Made by a program: the position numbers and the translations under genes. Source: Pseudocolwellia agarivorans (GTDB lineage Bacteria; Pseudomonadota; Gammaproteobacteria; Enterobacterales; Alteromonadaceae). From it: a stretch of DNA of 64,000 nt. The DNA lies in the NCBI RefSeq assembly GCF_002000085.1, contig NZ_MUZU01000005.1:124001-188000 (forward strand), written 5' to 3'. The notes beneath the pieces were generated by a model, which was not told the origin of the DNA, did not search any database, and was given only the letters and a program-made list of their open reading frames with translations. The first letter of the stretch is position 1. The number at the start of each line of letters is the position of its first letter. Positions 8,663-18,149 of this stretch are shown here, one piece after another.

Positions 8663-9406
8663 TTATTCGCTTTTATATCCTGCTAGTAACAATTCCCACT
8701 CACTTTCTTGCCAATGTATCGTATTACATTTTGTTTTTTCTTTATTAAACGAACGTAATAATCGGCTCATATTCTCTTGTTTCCAGTTACCAGAGCTAGA
8801 GCGAATTTCACCTTGGTCAAAGTCGATAATCCAAACCTTTTCTTGGTCATCAATTAAAATATTGTGAATATTTAAATCATGATGATAAACATTATGATCA
8901 TGAAAGCTTTTGATGGTTTTACCAATACGCTGCCAAAGACTAGAACTAACCGATTGTTTCATAAGTAACGATATTAAGTCTTGAGCATTACACACGCGTT
9001 CAGTCAAAATATCCGCTTTATAAAACAAGCCGGTATTGATAATACGATAAGCGATGGGTTTTGGTGCCGGTAAGCCTAAGTCGCAAAGTTGATTTAATAA
9101 TTCAAACTCTTTAGCCGCTCGGGTGTTAGCATTTGTAGAAAATAAATAAGAATCTTTATTAAATTTACCAATCAAGCCGCCACGATAGTAATGTTTTAAT
9201 ACCCAGTTTTTATTATTAACTTCAATAAACCAAGTAGTTCCTCGGCCTTGAGCTGTGCCTACAATATGATTGTTTTTTTGCCAGTAGCTGCTATCAAGAA
9301 AGGCTTCAGAAAAGTTTTCCACTTCATTTTCATCATAAACACAAAATATATTGTTGTTTTCGCAAACTTTTTTGCTACAGGGTTTTACAAATGTTGAAGG
9401 GTTCAA
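8663..9406 (-). CDS. kdkA: 3-deoxy-D-manno-octulosonic acid (Kdo) kinase
   Basis: KdkA phosphorylates the Kdo residue of lipid A-Kdo at the inner membrane. In Haemophilus, Vibrio and Pasteurellaceae it marks cores with a single phosphorylated Kdo. The 247-residue product has the kinase-like fold signatures GTAQGRGTTWF (glycine loop region), HYYRGGLIGKFNKD, the catalytic loop VYHHDLNIHNILID and the metal motif IIDFDQGEIR. It aligns along its length with recalled H. influenzae KdkA. No ATG fits; TTG at 9406 is the only early start I see and gives about ten extra residues. An OpsX-like heptosyltransferase is divergent next door. Confidence 0.88.
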   Translation of the reverse strand: MNPSTFVKPCSKKVCENNNIFCVYDENEVENFSEAFLDSSYWQKNNHIVGTAQGRGTTWFIEVNNKNWVLKHYYRGGLIGKFNKDSYLFSTNANTRAAKEFELLNQLCDLGLPAPKPIAYRIINTGLFYKADILTERVCNAQDLISLLMKQSVSSSLWQRIGKTIKSFHDHNVYHHDLNIHNILIDDQEKVWIIDFDQGEIRSSSGNWKQENMSRLLRSFNKEKTKCNTIHWQESEWELLLAGYKSE

Positions 9407-9457
9407 GATAATAGACCAATTATATTACTTTAATTTGTCTATTGTGGTGAATCCTTT

Positions 9458-10534
9458 ATGCTGGGTCAATTAGCTGCACCAAAAAATTTATGTGTTTTAC
9501 GTTTATCTGCCATCGGTGATGTTTGTCATGCCGTTGCAGCGGTGCAAAATATTCAAAAACAATGGCCACATACTCAAATCACTTGGGTGTGCGGTAAAGT
9601 AGAAGCTAATTTACTGAAAGGGCTAGAGAAAGTAGAAATTATTGTTTTTGACAAGTCTGCTGGTTTGAAAGGCTATTCTGATTTACGCGATCACATGAAA
9701 GGCCAGCACTTTGATATTTTATTGCATATGCAAGTTGCCCTAAGAGCCAGCTTAGCGAGTTACTGTATTCCAGCCAAAACAAAAATAGGCTTTGATAGTA
9801 AACGCGCAAAAGAGGGTCAATGGATATTCACTAACTATAAAATTGCACCGCAAAACGAGCCACACGTGCTCGATGGTTTTATGGGATTTACCCAAGTATT
9901 AGGTTTAACGGTAAGCGAGCCAGTATGGAATATGCCATTACCTGAAGAAGACGAACAGTGGGCGCACAACACGTTATTTGAAAAAAACATCAAACCCGTT
10001 GCTGTTATTAGCCCTGCAGCCAGTAAAGCAGAACGAAACTGGCATGTAACAGGCTATGCACAAACGGCTGAATACCTACAACAAGTGGGTTTTCGTGTTG
10101 TTATATGCGGTGGCCCAACGGCGATGGAAAAACAACTCGCTGAAGATATTTGCAAACAAAGTAACGCCTCTATTACCAACTTAGTTGGTAAAACCTCACT
10201 TAAACAACTACTCGCTGTTTTAAAATTAGCACACATTACCATAGCACCAGATACTGGCCCTGCACATATGTCGGTAACAGTTGGTACACCTGTTGTTGGC
10301 TTATATGCTCATAGTAACCCGCGCAGAACAGGACCGTATTTATATCAAAAATACGTAGTCAGTTGTTACGACCAAGTGATCGAAGAGCAAAAAGGTAAAC
10401 CTTATACACAACTACCTTGGGGCGTTAGAGCGAAAGGCAGTGATTTAATGGAAAGACTAACGATTGAAGAGGTTAAAGCTAAAATTAACCTCGTGGTTGA
10501 AGATTTTTATCCAGAGCTTTTAGCATTCAAATAA
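9458..10534 (+). CDS. Glycosyltransferase family 9, OpsX-like LPS heptosyltransferase I
   Basis: This enzyme adds heptose from ADP-heptose to the Kdo region of the LPS inner core at the cytoplasmic face of the inner membrane. The 358-residue protein has the GT9 N-terminus NLCVLRLSAIGDVCHAVAAV and the C-terminal donor-binding motif APDTGPAHMSVTVGTPVVGL followed by YAHSNPRRTGPY. The last feature and its adjacency to kdkA resemble Haemophilus opsX-kdkA, where the transferase prefers phosphorylated Kdo. That preference is inferred here. waaA is convergent downstream, so the Kdo enzymes cluster. Confidence 0.85.
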   Translation: MLGQLAAPKNLCVLRLSAIGDVCHAVAAVQNIQKQWPHTQITWVCGKVEANLLKGLEKVEIIVFDKSAGLKGYSDLRDHMKGQHFDILLHMQVALRASLASYCIPAKTKIGFDSKRAKEGQWIFTNYKIAPQNEPHVLDGFMGFTQVLGLTVSEPVWNMPLPEEDEQWAHNTLFEKNIKPVAVISPAASKAERNWHVTGYAQTAEYLQQVGFRVVICGGPTAMEKQLAEDICKQSNASITNLVGKTSLKQLLAVLKLAHITIAPDTGPAHMSVTVGTPVVGLYAHSNPRRTGPYLYQKYVVSCYDQVIEEQKGKPYTQLPWGVRAKGSDLMERLTIEEVKAKINLVVEDFYPELLAFK

Positions 10535-10557
10535 ATCGAGGCAGTAACTTAAGCCAC

Positions 10558-11844
10558 CTATTGCAGTAATTGATCCAAATGAGCAAGTGACCGGTCACTT
10601 GCTCCTTGGTTTTGTAGCACTACGTTATACGCATTTTCACCAAGGGTTAGCTGTTTGTCGCTATCATTTAATAGCTCAGTTATTACCTGAACTAACTCGC
10701 TTTCATTATTAATACCGTTAAGTTGCACTATGCCTTTGGCGTCAGTTAGTTGTTGCATTACCTCGGTAAAATTGCTCATGTTAGCGCCGACTATCACGGG
10801 CTTTTTAAATAAGGCGGGTTCTAAAGGATTATGTCCGCCAATAGTGCTAAAGCTTCCGCCCATAGTAACAATCGACGCTAATGCGCACATTGGCATTAGC
10901 TCACCTAAGGTATCTAATACCCAAACATGAGTTGCTGTATTAACTTGTGTGTTCTCACTGCGTTTACATGTAGTAAAGCCGCTGTTTATCGCTAATTGGG
11001 CCACGTCAGCAAAACGTTCTGGGTGTCTAGGCACAATCACAAGTAACAATTCTGGATACTGTTGATGCAGAGGTTGAAAGGCTTTTAAAATTATTTCTTC
11101 ATCACCTGGGTGTGTACTGGCAACAACCCATAATTTACGTGTACCTTCAATAAACGCAGCTAACTCGGCTTGTTTGCTGGTAATACTTGGTGTAATTGAT
11201 ATATCAAACTTTAAGTTACCTGAAAGATCACAGTTTAATGCCTTACCACCTAATGCCAGAAAGTTGTTTTGATTGATTTGGCTTTGGGTGAGTATTTGAT
11301 CGAAAGCTTGTAAACAAGGTGATATTAACCACGTTAATTTTTTATAACTTTTCATTGATTTAGTCGATAAACGGCCGTTTACCAATAATAATTTAGTTTG
11401 TCGGTTTTTACATTGGCTGATTAAATTTGGCCATAACTCGGTTTCCATAAAAACCATAGCTTTGGGCTGTAAGCGTGATAAAAATAGCCAAGTACAAATA
11501 AAAGAATCTATGGGTAAATAACAATGTTGAACACGATCACCAAAAAGCTTGTTAACTTGTGCTGAGCCGGTTGGTGTAAAGGTGGTAATAGTTACAGGTG
11601 TATTAGGTTGGCTAGCGAGTAATTTTTCGATAAAGGCTTTTAAGGCAATAACTTCACCGACACTTGCTGCATGAATAACAATGCCATGTTTGCTTAATTT
11701 TTTATCAATAAATCCGAGGCGCTCAAATAATCGCTGGCGATATTCTGGGTGATTTTTAGATCTAACCACTAATATTAGCAACAATACAGGCAGTAATAAG
11801 AAAAATAAAACGCGATAAAAGAGTAAAGATAAAAAGTATTTCAC
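10558..11844 (-). CDS. waaA: Kdo transferase (3-deoxy-D-manno-octulosonic acid transferase)
   Basis: WaaA (KdtA) transfers Kdo from CMP-Kdo to lipid IVA at the inner membrane. The N-terminus has a membrane anchor followed by RSKNHPEYRQRLFERLGF. Family motifs are HAASVGEVIALKAF, TTFTPTGSAQV, METELWPNL, LKFDIS, VPRHPERF and GGHNPLEPALF. I start at GTG 11844, which aligns with the E. coli N-terminus and has ACGAGA upstream; a further in-frame GTG at 11889 would add 15 residues but lacks a ribosome site. Whether it adds one or two Kdo residues cannot be read from sequence; kdkA nearby suggests one. Confidence 0.95.
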   Translation of the reverse strand: MKYFLSLLFYRVLFFLLLPVLLLILVVRSKNHPEYRQRLFERLGFIDKKLSKHGIVIHAASVGEVIALKAFIEKLLASQPNTPVTITTFTPTGSAQVNKLFGDRVQHCYLPIDSFICTWLFLSRLQPKAMVFMETELWPNLISQCKNRQTKLLLVNGRLSTKSMKSYKKLTWLISPCLQAFDQILTQSQINQNNFLALGGKALNCDLSGNLKFDISITPSITSKQAELAAFIEGTRKLWVVASTHPGDEEIILKAFQPLHQQYPELLLVIVPRHPERFADVAQLAINSGFTTCKRSENTQVNTATHVWVLDTLGELMPMCALASIVTMGGSFSTIGGHNPLEPALFKKPVIVGANMSNFTEVMQQLTDAKGIVQLNGINNESELVQVITELLNDSDKQLTLGENAYNVVLQNQGASDRSLAHLDQLLQ

Positions 11845-12128
11845 AAAAATTCTCGTTGCTAGCAGTGCGCTAAGTATACCTAATAACACTTTTACAATGA
11901 TAGCGTTTAGTATTTTTGAGTATAAATATGGAGATGTTATTAAAAGTTTACAGTGAAATTTTTATTTATAACGTAAACTATTTTCTTTTTGTGCGTTAAA
12001 ACGTACAATCAAAATTAAGAGGCTATATTTTTAATTAAAAAGGCCAATAAAGTCGCAACATTCAATTAATAGTAAGCGATAAAAATATAACAACTATTAC
12101 TTTTACAACAAGCGGAGCGTTAAAACAC

Positions 12129-13328
12129 ATGCGTACATCTCCTTTTTATTCACATATTACGAGTCAAATCGATCAAGTAAAAACTGACGGTTTATATAAA
12201 GCCGAACGAGTTATTACAACCGCTCAGCAACCATCAATTGCCGTAGCTAATGGTGATAAGGTGATTAACTTTTGTGCAAATAACTATTTAGGTTTAGCTA
12301 ATCACCCTGACTTAATTGCGGCTGCAAAAGAAGGGTTAGACGAGCATGGTTTTGGTATGGCGTCGGTACGCTTTATTTGCGGCACGCAAGATATTCATAA
12401 AACCCTTGAGCAAAAATTAAGTGAATTTTTAGGCATGGAAGATACTATTTTGTATTCGTCATGTTTTGATGCAAATGCGGGTTTATTTGAAACGTTACTT
12501 GGTCCAGAAGATGCGATTATTAGTGATGCGCTAAACCATGCGTCAATTATTGATGGTGTACGTTTGTGTAAAGCCAAACGTTTTAGATACGCCAATAATA
12601 ACGCTGAAGAATTAGAACAATGCTTGAAAGATGCTGATGCCGCAGGCGCAAGATTTAAGTTAATAGCTACCGATGGTGTATTTTCAATGGACGGTGTTAT
12701 CGCTAATTTAAAAGCCGTGTGTGATTTAGCTGATAAATATAATGCTTTAGTGATGGTTGATGACTCTCACGCAGTAGGTTTTGTTGGCGAGCAAGGGCGA
12801 GGCAGCCACGAGTTTTGTGATGTAATGGGGCGTGTAGATATTATTACCGGTACTTTAGGTAAAGCCATGGGCGGAGCTTCAGGCGGTTATACATCAGGTA
12901 AAAAAGAAGTGGTTGACTGGTTACGCCAACGTTCACGTCCTTATTTGTTTTCTAATTCGCTAGCGCCCGCTATTGTGAATGCGTCAATCAAAGTTATTGA
13001 GTTATTAAAAGGTGGCGATGCTTTACGTAAGCAGCTTATCGAAAACTCTCAATACTTTAGAACACAAATGGAAGCCGCAGGATTTACTTGTGGTGGTGCA
13101 GATCACGCAATTATTCCTGTAATGTTAGGCGATGCGGCTGTAGCAACACAAATGGCCAATAAGCTGTTAGAAGAGGGCATTTATGTGATCGGTTTTTCAT
13201 TCCCTGTTGTGCCGAAAGGCCAAGCTCGTATTCGAACGCAAATTTCGGCAGCACATACTAAAGAGCAATTAGATCATGCGATTGGCGCGTTTATTCGTAT
13301 TGGTCAATCAATGAATATTATTAGTTAA
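12129..13328 (+). CDS. kbl: Glycine C-acetyltransferase (2-amino-3-ketobutyrate CoA ligase)
   Basis: Kbl is a PLP enzyme that cleaves 2-amino-3-ketobutyrate with CoA to glycine and acetyl-CoA, the second step of threonine catabolism. It has [16 protein letters not shown] near the N-terminus, the cofactor region [16 protein letters not shown] and the PLP lysine in [14 protein letters not shown]. At 399 residues it matches E. coli Kbl (398). A GGAG-like site precedes the ATG. tdh, the first step of the pathway, follows after 13 bases, so the two are an operon. Confidence 0.97.
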   Translation: MRTSPFYSHITSQIDQVKTDGLYKAERVITTAQQPSIAVANGDKVINFCANNYLGLANHPDLIAAAKEGLDEHGFGMASVRFICGTQDIHKTLEQKLSEFLGMEDTILYSSCFDANAGLFETLLGPEDAIISDALNHASIIDGVRLCKAKRFRYANNNAEELEQCLKDADAAGARFKLIATDGVFSMDGVIANLKAVCDLADKYNALVMVDDSHAVGFVGEQGRGSHEFCDVMGRVDIITGTLGKAMGGASGGYTSGKKEVVDWLRQRSRPYLFSNSLAPAIVNASIKVIELLKGGDALRKQLIENSQYFRTQMEAAGFTCGGADHAIIPVMLGDAAVATQMANKLLEEGIYVIGFSFPVVPKGQARIRTQISAAHTKEQLDHAIGAFIRIGQSMNIIS

Positions 13329-13341
13329 AGGTTGAGTTAAC

Positions 13342-14367
13342 ATGAAATCATTAATTAAATTAAAAGCAGAACCCGGTATTTGGATGGGCGATAGCCCTAA
13401 ACCAGAAATGGGACACAACGATTTATTAATTAAAATTAATAAAACGGCTATTTGCGGAACAGATATTCATATTTATAACTGGGATGAATGGTCGCAAAAA
13501 ACCATACCTGTTCCTATGATAGTAGGCCATGAATATGCTGGCGAAGTAGTTGAGATAGGGCAAGAAGTTAAAGGTTTTACTATTGGTGACCGAGTGTCAG
13601 GCGAAGGGCATATTACTTGTGGTCATTGTCGAAATTGCCGAGGTGGGCGCACACATTTATGTAGAAATACTGTTGGCGTAGGTGTAAATAGACCGGGCTC
13701 GTTTGCTGAATACCTAGTGATACCCGCTTACAACGCGTTTAAATTACCTGATGAAATTACAGATGATTTAGCTGCCATTTTTGATCCCTTTGGTAACGCT
13801 GTTCATACTGCATTATCGTTTGATTTAGTGGGTGAAGATGTACTTATTACAGGTGCCGGACCTATCGGAATTATGGCTGCAGCTGTAGCTAAACACGTAG
13901 GAGCAAGGCATGTCGTTGTTACTGACGTAAACCCTTACCGATTAGACTTGGCGTTAAAAATGGGCGCAACAAGAGCCGTTGATGTAAGTAAAACTAAGTT
14001 AACAGATGTAATGTCTGAATTAGGAATGAGCGAAGGCTTTGATGTAGGTATGGAAATGTCAGGTGTGCCTACAGCCTTTACCGATATGCTGAATAACATG
14101 AACAACGGTGGAAAAATTGCCATGTTAGGTATTCCAGGAACGGATATGGCGATTGATTGGAGTAAAGTTATTTTTAAAGGGCTTACCATTAAAGGTATTT
14201 ATGGCCGCGAAATGTTTGAAACATGGTACAAAATGGCCAGTTTAATTCAGTCAGGTTTAGATCTTACTCCAATTATTACTCATCACTATTCTATTGATGA
14301 ATTTCAACAAGGTTTTGATGTGATGAGATCGGGATTGTCGGGTAAGGTGATTTTAGACTGGACTTAA
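13342..14367 (+). CDS. tdh: L-threonine 3-dehydrogenase
   Basis: Tdh is an NAD-dependent zinc alcohol-dehydrogenase-type enzyme that oxidises L-threonine to 2-amino-3-ketobutyrate. The catalytic zinc site is visible in [13 protein letters not shown] and GHEYAGEV. The structural zinc site is [15 protein letters not shown], and the Rossmann motif is [12 protein letters not shown]. At 341 residues it equals the E. coli enzyme in length. It forms a kbl-tdh operon ending in a terminator that runs into a foldback repeat. Confidence 0.98.
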   Translation: MKSLIKLKAEPGIWMGDSPKPEMGHNDLLIKINKTAICGTDIHIYNWDEWSQKTIPVPMIVGHEYAGEVVEIGQEVKGFTIGDRVSGEGHITCGHCRNCRGGRTHLCRNTVGVGVNRPGSFAEYLVIPAYNAFKLPDEITDDLAAIFDPFGNAVHTALSFDLVGEDVLITGAGPIGIMAAAVAKHVGARHVVVTDVNPYRLDLALKMGATRAVDVSKTKLTDVMSELGMSEGFDVGMEMSGVPTAFTDMLNNMNNGGKIAMLGIPGTDMAIDWSKVIFKGLTIKGIYGREMFETWYKMASLIQSGLDLTPIITHHYSIDEFQQGFDVMRSGLSGKVILDWT

Positions 14368-14375
14368 TCCCTTCA

Positions 14376-14408
14376 AAAAAGCCCAAAGTGAAAATTTTGG
14401 GCTTTATA
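14376..14408 (+). terminator. kbl-tdh terminator
   Basis: AAAGCCCAAA (14378-14387) pairs with TTTGGGCTTT (14396-14405). The foldback repeat begins at the last base of this stem, so insertion may have displaced or replaced the original T-tract. Confidence 0.7.
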
Positions 14409-14668
14409 CCCGTTACCATTCAATATGCAGGTTTCAGTGGGAACTAAAAACAATTTAGGCAAGGCATTAAGTTTACGTCATGGTTATTCCCTTACTAAAG
14501 TTAATAACGAAGCATAAATTGTTTTTAGACCCATCGAAGAAGCACTTGAGCAAAATCACTTCTTCGTTAATGCTTTTTATAAGGGAACGACCATTATTGC
14601 AAAGCATTGCCTTGAATTGATATCGCTCAAGTGCTCTGAAATACGCATCTTGATTGGTAACGGGTATA
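14405..14668. mobile_element. 264-bp MITE-like foldback element with TA-type ends
   Basis: The ends are imperfect inverted repeats: TATACCCGTTACCATTCAAT at the left, and at the right the reverse complement of TATACCCGTTACCAATCAAG. Both continue ATGC, and similarity runs inward through about 95 bases of each arm (shared GGCA and TTCCCTTA blocks). The termini can be read as TA plus TACCC...GGGTA plus TA, so a TA target duplication is possible, as with IS630/Tc1-type transposons. No transposase is encoded; the open frame on the minus strand here follows the repeat and resembles nothing I know. Together with the terminator it fills the 410-base gap between tdh and glpE. A 47-bp relative lies at 18150-18196. 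Confidence 0.65.
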
Positions 14669-14777
14669 TACCTTTTGAACAATTCTCTAAATAATCCTTT
14701 AAACAATGATATTATTCTTATCAACAAATGAGTTAACACATATAATTATTTAAATTATTTACGAGAAGGTGAGATAC

Positions 14778-15113
14778 GTGTCAGACAGTACAACGAATTT
14801 TAAGCACATGCAGATAAATGAACTACACCAAGCGTTAGCCGAAAAAACTTACGTTGTTGTTGATATTCGAGATCCTAATTCATTTAAAAACGGACATATT
14901 CCTGGCGCTATAGAGTTAACCAACGAAACCCTTGCTGATTTCATGCGCGAAGCGGATCTTGATGCACCTGTTGTTGTTTGTTGTTATCACGGTCACTCTA
15001 GCCAACAAGCTGCTCAATATTTAATAAGCCAAGATTTTACAGACGTATATTCGTTAGACGGTGGTTTTACACAATGGCAATTAGAGCATCCGAGCGACGT
15101 TAGTACTTCATGA
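14778..15113 (+). CDS. glpE: Thiosulfate sulfurtransferase GlpE (single-domain rhodanese)
   Basis: GlpE moves sulfane sulfur from thiosulfate to acceptors such as cyanide or thioredoxin in the cytoplasm. The active-site loop CYHGHSS carries the catalytic cysteine, and VVDIRDPNSFKNGHIPGA and YSLDGGFTQW match E. coli GlpE. The product is 111 residues from the GTG at 14778, which has AAGGTGAG upstream; another GTG at 14769 overlaps that site. It overlaps glpG by four bases (ATGA), so they are co-translated. Confidence 0.93.
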   Translation: MSDSTTNFKHMQINELHQALAEKTYVVVDIRDPNSFKNGHIPGAIELTNETLADFMREADLDAPVVVCCYHGHSSQQAAQYLISQDFTDVYSLDGGFTQWQLEHPSDVSTS

Positions 15114-15979
15114 GTAATCACGATGCGTCTATAGAATTAGGCGCTTTTGTAAAGATAGAGCATCACAATATTGCTTTATTGTTTTGTAATTATTTATTGA
15201 GCCAAAATATATCAGCTAAAGTTTTGTCTGAAGATAACACGTTTGTTATTTATTGCGATATTCACCAGCAAGATCAGGCCAAAGATATTTTTGAAGATTT
15301 TATAAAACAACCGCATCACCCTAAATATCAACAAGCAGCCTGGGATAATGCCGAAGTGTCTCAACTTAAAAGTAATGAGCCTTCTGTAGTTTCTCAATTT
15401 AAAGAGCAATTTTTTCGCCATGCAGGTTTTGTTACTTTAGTTGTTTTTGCTATTTGTTGGTTCACTTTTATCTTAGGTGAACTCGGCTGGCAGCGAGACG
15501 TTTTTAATAAAATTGGCTTTTTTAATCATTTAAATATGGCTAATTTATTAGAGCAACCCTACCGACTTATTGGCCCTGCTTTTTTTCATTTTACTTGGCT
15601 TCATATTATTTTTAATACGATGTGGTGGTGGCAAATTGGTGGCTCTATTGAACGAACGCTAGGTAAAGGGGCGTTAATTAACCTATTTCTTGTATCGGCT
15701 ATAATTTCAAATGTTGGTCAGTTTATTGTGTCAGGCCCCAGTTTTGGAGGTTTGTCTGGCGTGGTGTATGCACTATTTGGTTATGTATGGTGGTATGACT
15801 GGCTAGCGCCGGAGAAAGGCTTAACTATTTCAAAACCTATTGTGGGCTTTTTACTGTTTTTTATGTTGTTAGGTTTTGCCAACGTGCTACCCGTTAATAT
15901 GGCAAATACCGCCCATTTATTGGGCTTGCTTTCTGGTTGTGGTTTAGCTTGGATTAAAATTAAATATGCTAAAAGTTAA
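15110..15979 (+). CDS. glpG: Rhomboid intramembrane serine protease
   Basis: GlpG cleaves transmembrane substrates within the inner membrane. The first ~95 residues form the cytoplasmic domain, and about six membrane segments follow. The catalytic dyad is present: Ser216 in GLSGVVYALFGY (GxSG) and His269 in NTAHLLGLLSG. Loop L1 has the WR-like region GELGWQRDVF, and HIIFNTMWWW is the HxxxN-type oxyanion segment. It is 289 residues long, slightly longer than E. coli GlpG (276). It is coupled to glpE. The glp regulator often found downstream is absent. Confidence 0.95.
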   Translation: MSNHDASIELGAFVKIEHHNIALLFCNYLLSQNISAKVLSEDNTFVIYCDIHQQDQAKDIFEDFIKQPHHPKYQQAAWDNAEVSQLKSNEPSVVSQFKEQFFRHAGFVTLVVFAICWFTFILGELGWQRDVFNKIGFFNHLNMANLLEQPYRLIGPAFFHFTWLHIIFNTMWWWQIGGSIERTLGKGALINLFLVSAIISNVGQFIVSGPSFGGLSGVVYALFGYVWWYDWLAPEKGLTISKPIVGFLLFFMLLGFANVLPVNMANTAHLLGLLSGCGLAWIKIKYAKS

Positions 15980-16005
15980 TCAAGCAACTTAGTATAAGGT
16001 TAATA

Positions 16006-16045
16006 AAAAAGGGTGATATTTACAAAAATATCACCCTTTGTTTTT
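16006..16045. terminator. Bidirectional terminator between glpG and the FliL-like gene
   Basis: AAAGGGTGATATTT (16008-16021) pairs with AAATATCACCCTTT (16026-16039), with A-runs on one side and TGTTTTT on the other. It can serve both convergent genes. Confidence 0.9.
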
Positions 16046-16065
16046 AGCATCAGTCAAATAAAAAC

Positions 16066-16446
16066 TTATTCACTTAACCATTGGGTAAACAATAGTTTTT
16101 TAATTAACGTTCCGCCTGTTTCTTTTTTCAGTAATTCTTTTACTTTATCTTCACATAACCGCTGTATTTCGTGTCGGCCATTAATCGACTTTATTTTAGA
16201 TTCAGGCTGCTGACCAATAATGGTAATAATGGCGTCGCGGAGTAATGGCGCATGATGTTCAACTATTTCAAAGTTTGAAGAGTTCTCAATCATCAATTCA
16301 ACGCTAATTCTTACGTAGCCCATTTTCTTTTTTACAGCGATGTAATTGGTAATAATAGAAGGCTCAAAGCCATAATATGCATAATCAGCCGCTTTAATCG
16401 GAGAAAAGGGTAGTAAGCAGCAAAGGGCTAAAATTAGCTTTTTCAT
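16066..16446 (-). CDS. FliL-like periplasmic protein
   Basis: A 126-residue protein with an N-terminal signal peptide (MKKLILALCCLLPFSPIKAA). Its mature part resembles the FliL C-terminal domain: YIAVKKKMGYVRISVELMIE, then HHAPLLRDAIITIIG and a basic C-terminal helix. FliL proteins modulate flagellar stators, but no flagellar gene is nearby and the usual membrane anchor looks like a cleavable signal. Start: ATG at 16446 rather than the upstream TTG at 16470, because it puts the signal peptide at the N-terminus. The actual role of this stand-alone form is unknown. Confidence 0.65.
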   Translation of the reverse strand: MKKLILALCCLLPFSPIKAADYAYYGFEPSIITNYIAVKKKMGYVRISVELMIENSSNFEIVEHHAPLLRDAIITIIGQQPESKIKSINGRHEIQRLCEDKVKELLKKETGGTLIKKLLFTQWLSE

Positions 16447-16639
16447 CACAGAAAGGATCTCTTTATACAAATAGGGTTAATTACAGTATAGATTAACCTG
16501 CTTTACTATGTTTTTTAAATAAATAATTCGATTTAGCACGTTTAAGTTATTCATTCTGTTTTAATAAAAGACTGAGCTACTAGGTATGAAGTGATAAATC
16601 CTGATATGATAAAGCGTTTTTAATTCAATATTTTTTGCT

Positions 16640-17266
16640 ATGAGCCTTCATTCACATTTATTCCCAGTAACACTTCAAACACAGTGGAACATTGCAGCTA
16701 GCTATTCTTCTGATGATACTTTACATGAAGGATTATTAGATTGGTTACTCGATCCTAGTTCTTTAACGGCACGTTTAAAAACTCATTGTGAGCATTTTAG
16801 GGTTGAGGTACTAGGCCAAAAAATTATACCGTGTAGTGAGCTTGAGGCTAATAAAGATATAGCTGCTGGTGAAGAAGTGCTAGTACGTGAAGTGCTTTTA
16901 TTTTGTGATGATAAACCCCAAGTTTTTGCGCGCAGTTTATTACCATTAAAAAGTTTAACGGGCGAAGAACAAAAATTAGCAGAATTAGGTGAACAATCTT
17001 TAGGGCAAGTACTTTTTAATCATCCTAATTTGATCAGAAAGTGTATTGAAGTTGCACCATTTAATTCACCCAGTTCGCTATCAGCGTTAATAGGTGAGTT
17101 AAACTTATCTCAAACGAGCACTTTGTGGGGGCGACGTTCGGTATTTGTTTTAAAAAACAAACCGATTATGGTGGCTGAAGTGTTTTTACCTGAATCTGTC
17201 GCTTACGATGTGGTGCTAGGTGCAGCTCCATCATTATTACCAATACATTCAACATTTAATCAATAA
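16640..17266 (+). CDS. ubiC: Chorismate lyase (chorismate to 4-hydroxybenzoate and pyruvate)
   Basis: UbiC catalyses the first committed step of ubiquinone synthesis in the cytoplasm. The 208-residue product has the family features: an N-terminal [14 protein letters not shown], a central [20 protein letters not shown] (the conserved arginines near the active site) and [21 protein letters not shown] near the C-terminus. It is somewhat longer than E. coli UbiC (165), as in other Alteromonadales. ubiA follows after 21 bases, as in E. coli. Confidence 0.92.
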   Translation: MSLHSHLFPVTLQTQWNIAASYSSDDTLHEGLLDWLLDPSSLTARLKTHCEHFRVEVLGQKIIPCSELEANKDIAAGEEVLVREVLLFCDDKPQVFARSLLPLKSLTGEEQKLAELGEQSLGQVLFNHPNLIRKCIEVAPFNSPSSLSALIGELNLSQTSTLWGRRSVFVLKNKPIMVAEVFLPESVAYDVVLGAAPSLLPIHSTFNQ

Positions 17267-17287
17267 TAAAAAGTAGCTTAATATTTT

Positions 17288-18148
17288 ATGAATGCATTTA
17301 TAGCTAAGTGGCAAGCCATTAAATCAATTACTCGAATAGATAAACCTATTGGGACGTATTTATTATTATGGCCAACCTATTGGGCGTTGTGGATTGCTCA
17401 AGAAGGTATGCCTAGCTATCACTTACTTGTAGTATTTACGTTAGGTGTTTTTATTATGCGCAGCGCTGGTTGCGTGATAAACGACTTTGCCGATAGAAAA
17501 GTTGATGGTCATGTAAAGCGTACTGAAAATAGACCGTTAGTTTCAGGTGCTATAACAACAACTGAAGCGCTCACATTGTTTTTTTTCTTGATTTTAAATG
17601 CCTTGATTTTAGTTTTAACCCTACAGCCGTATACAATTATGTTGTCGTTTGTTGCGGTGTTTCTTGCTGTTATTTACCCCTTTATGAAACGCTTTACGCA
17701 TTTTCCACAAGTCTTTTTAGGGGCCGCGTTTAGTTGGGGAATGATTATGGCATTTGCTGAGTCGACAGGGAAAATACCTTTGGTTGCTTGGTTGTTATTC
17801 GCGGCTAATTTATGTTGGACGGTTGCTTACGATACTATGTATGCCATGGTTGATCGTGACGATGACCTTAAAATTGGTGTGAAATCGACCGCTATTTTAT
17901 TTGGATCTTTCGACAAGCGTATTGTTTTGTTTTTACAGCTTATAACACTGGCTTTATTATTTACGGTAGGCGATATGCTGGCCTTTGGTTGGCCATATCA
18001 ATTATGTTTAGTGATTTGTGCGGGCTTGTTTACCTATCAGCAATTTTTAATGGTAAATCGTGAAAGAGATAAGTGTTTTCAAGCTTTTTTACATAATCAT
18101 TTTGTTGGCTTAGTTGTATTTATCGGTATTTTTATAGAACACCTATAA
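17288..18148 (+). CDS. ubiA: 4-hydroxybenzoate polyprenyltransferase
   Basis: UbiA is an integral membrane prenyltransferase that attaches the polyprenyl chain to 4-hydroxybenzoate. Both Asp-rich motifs are intact: NDFADRKVDGHVKRT and DTMYAMVDRDDDLKIG. About eight or nine membrane segments are evident. At 286 residues it equals the family norm (E. coli 290). It forms an operon with ubiC. A 47-bp repeat lies directly after its stop, before the convergent plsB. Confidence 0.96.
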   Translation: MNAFIAKWQAIKSITRIDKPIGTYLLLWPTYWALWIAQEGMPSYHLLVVFTLGVFIMRSAGCVINDFADRKVDGHVKRTENRPLVSGAITTTEALTLFFFLILNALILVLTLQPYTIMLSFVAVFLAVIYPFMKRFTHFPQVFLGAAFSWGMIMAFAESTGKIPLVAWLLFAANLCWTVAYDTMYAMVDRDDDLKIGVKSTAILFGSFDKRIVLFLQLITLALLFTVGDMLAFGWPYQLCLVICAGLFTYQQFLMVNRERDKCFQAFLHNHFVGLVVFIGIFIEHL

Positions 18149-18149
18149 A

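Noticed and set aside
14473-14739. 88-codon open frame on the minus strand
   Set aside because: It lies largely inside the foldback repeat, has no ribosome site and no recognisable protein; it is best explained by the repeat.
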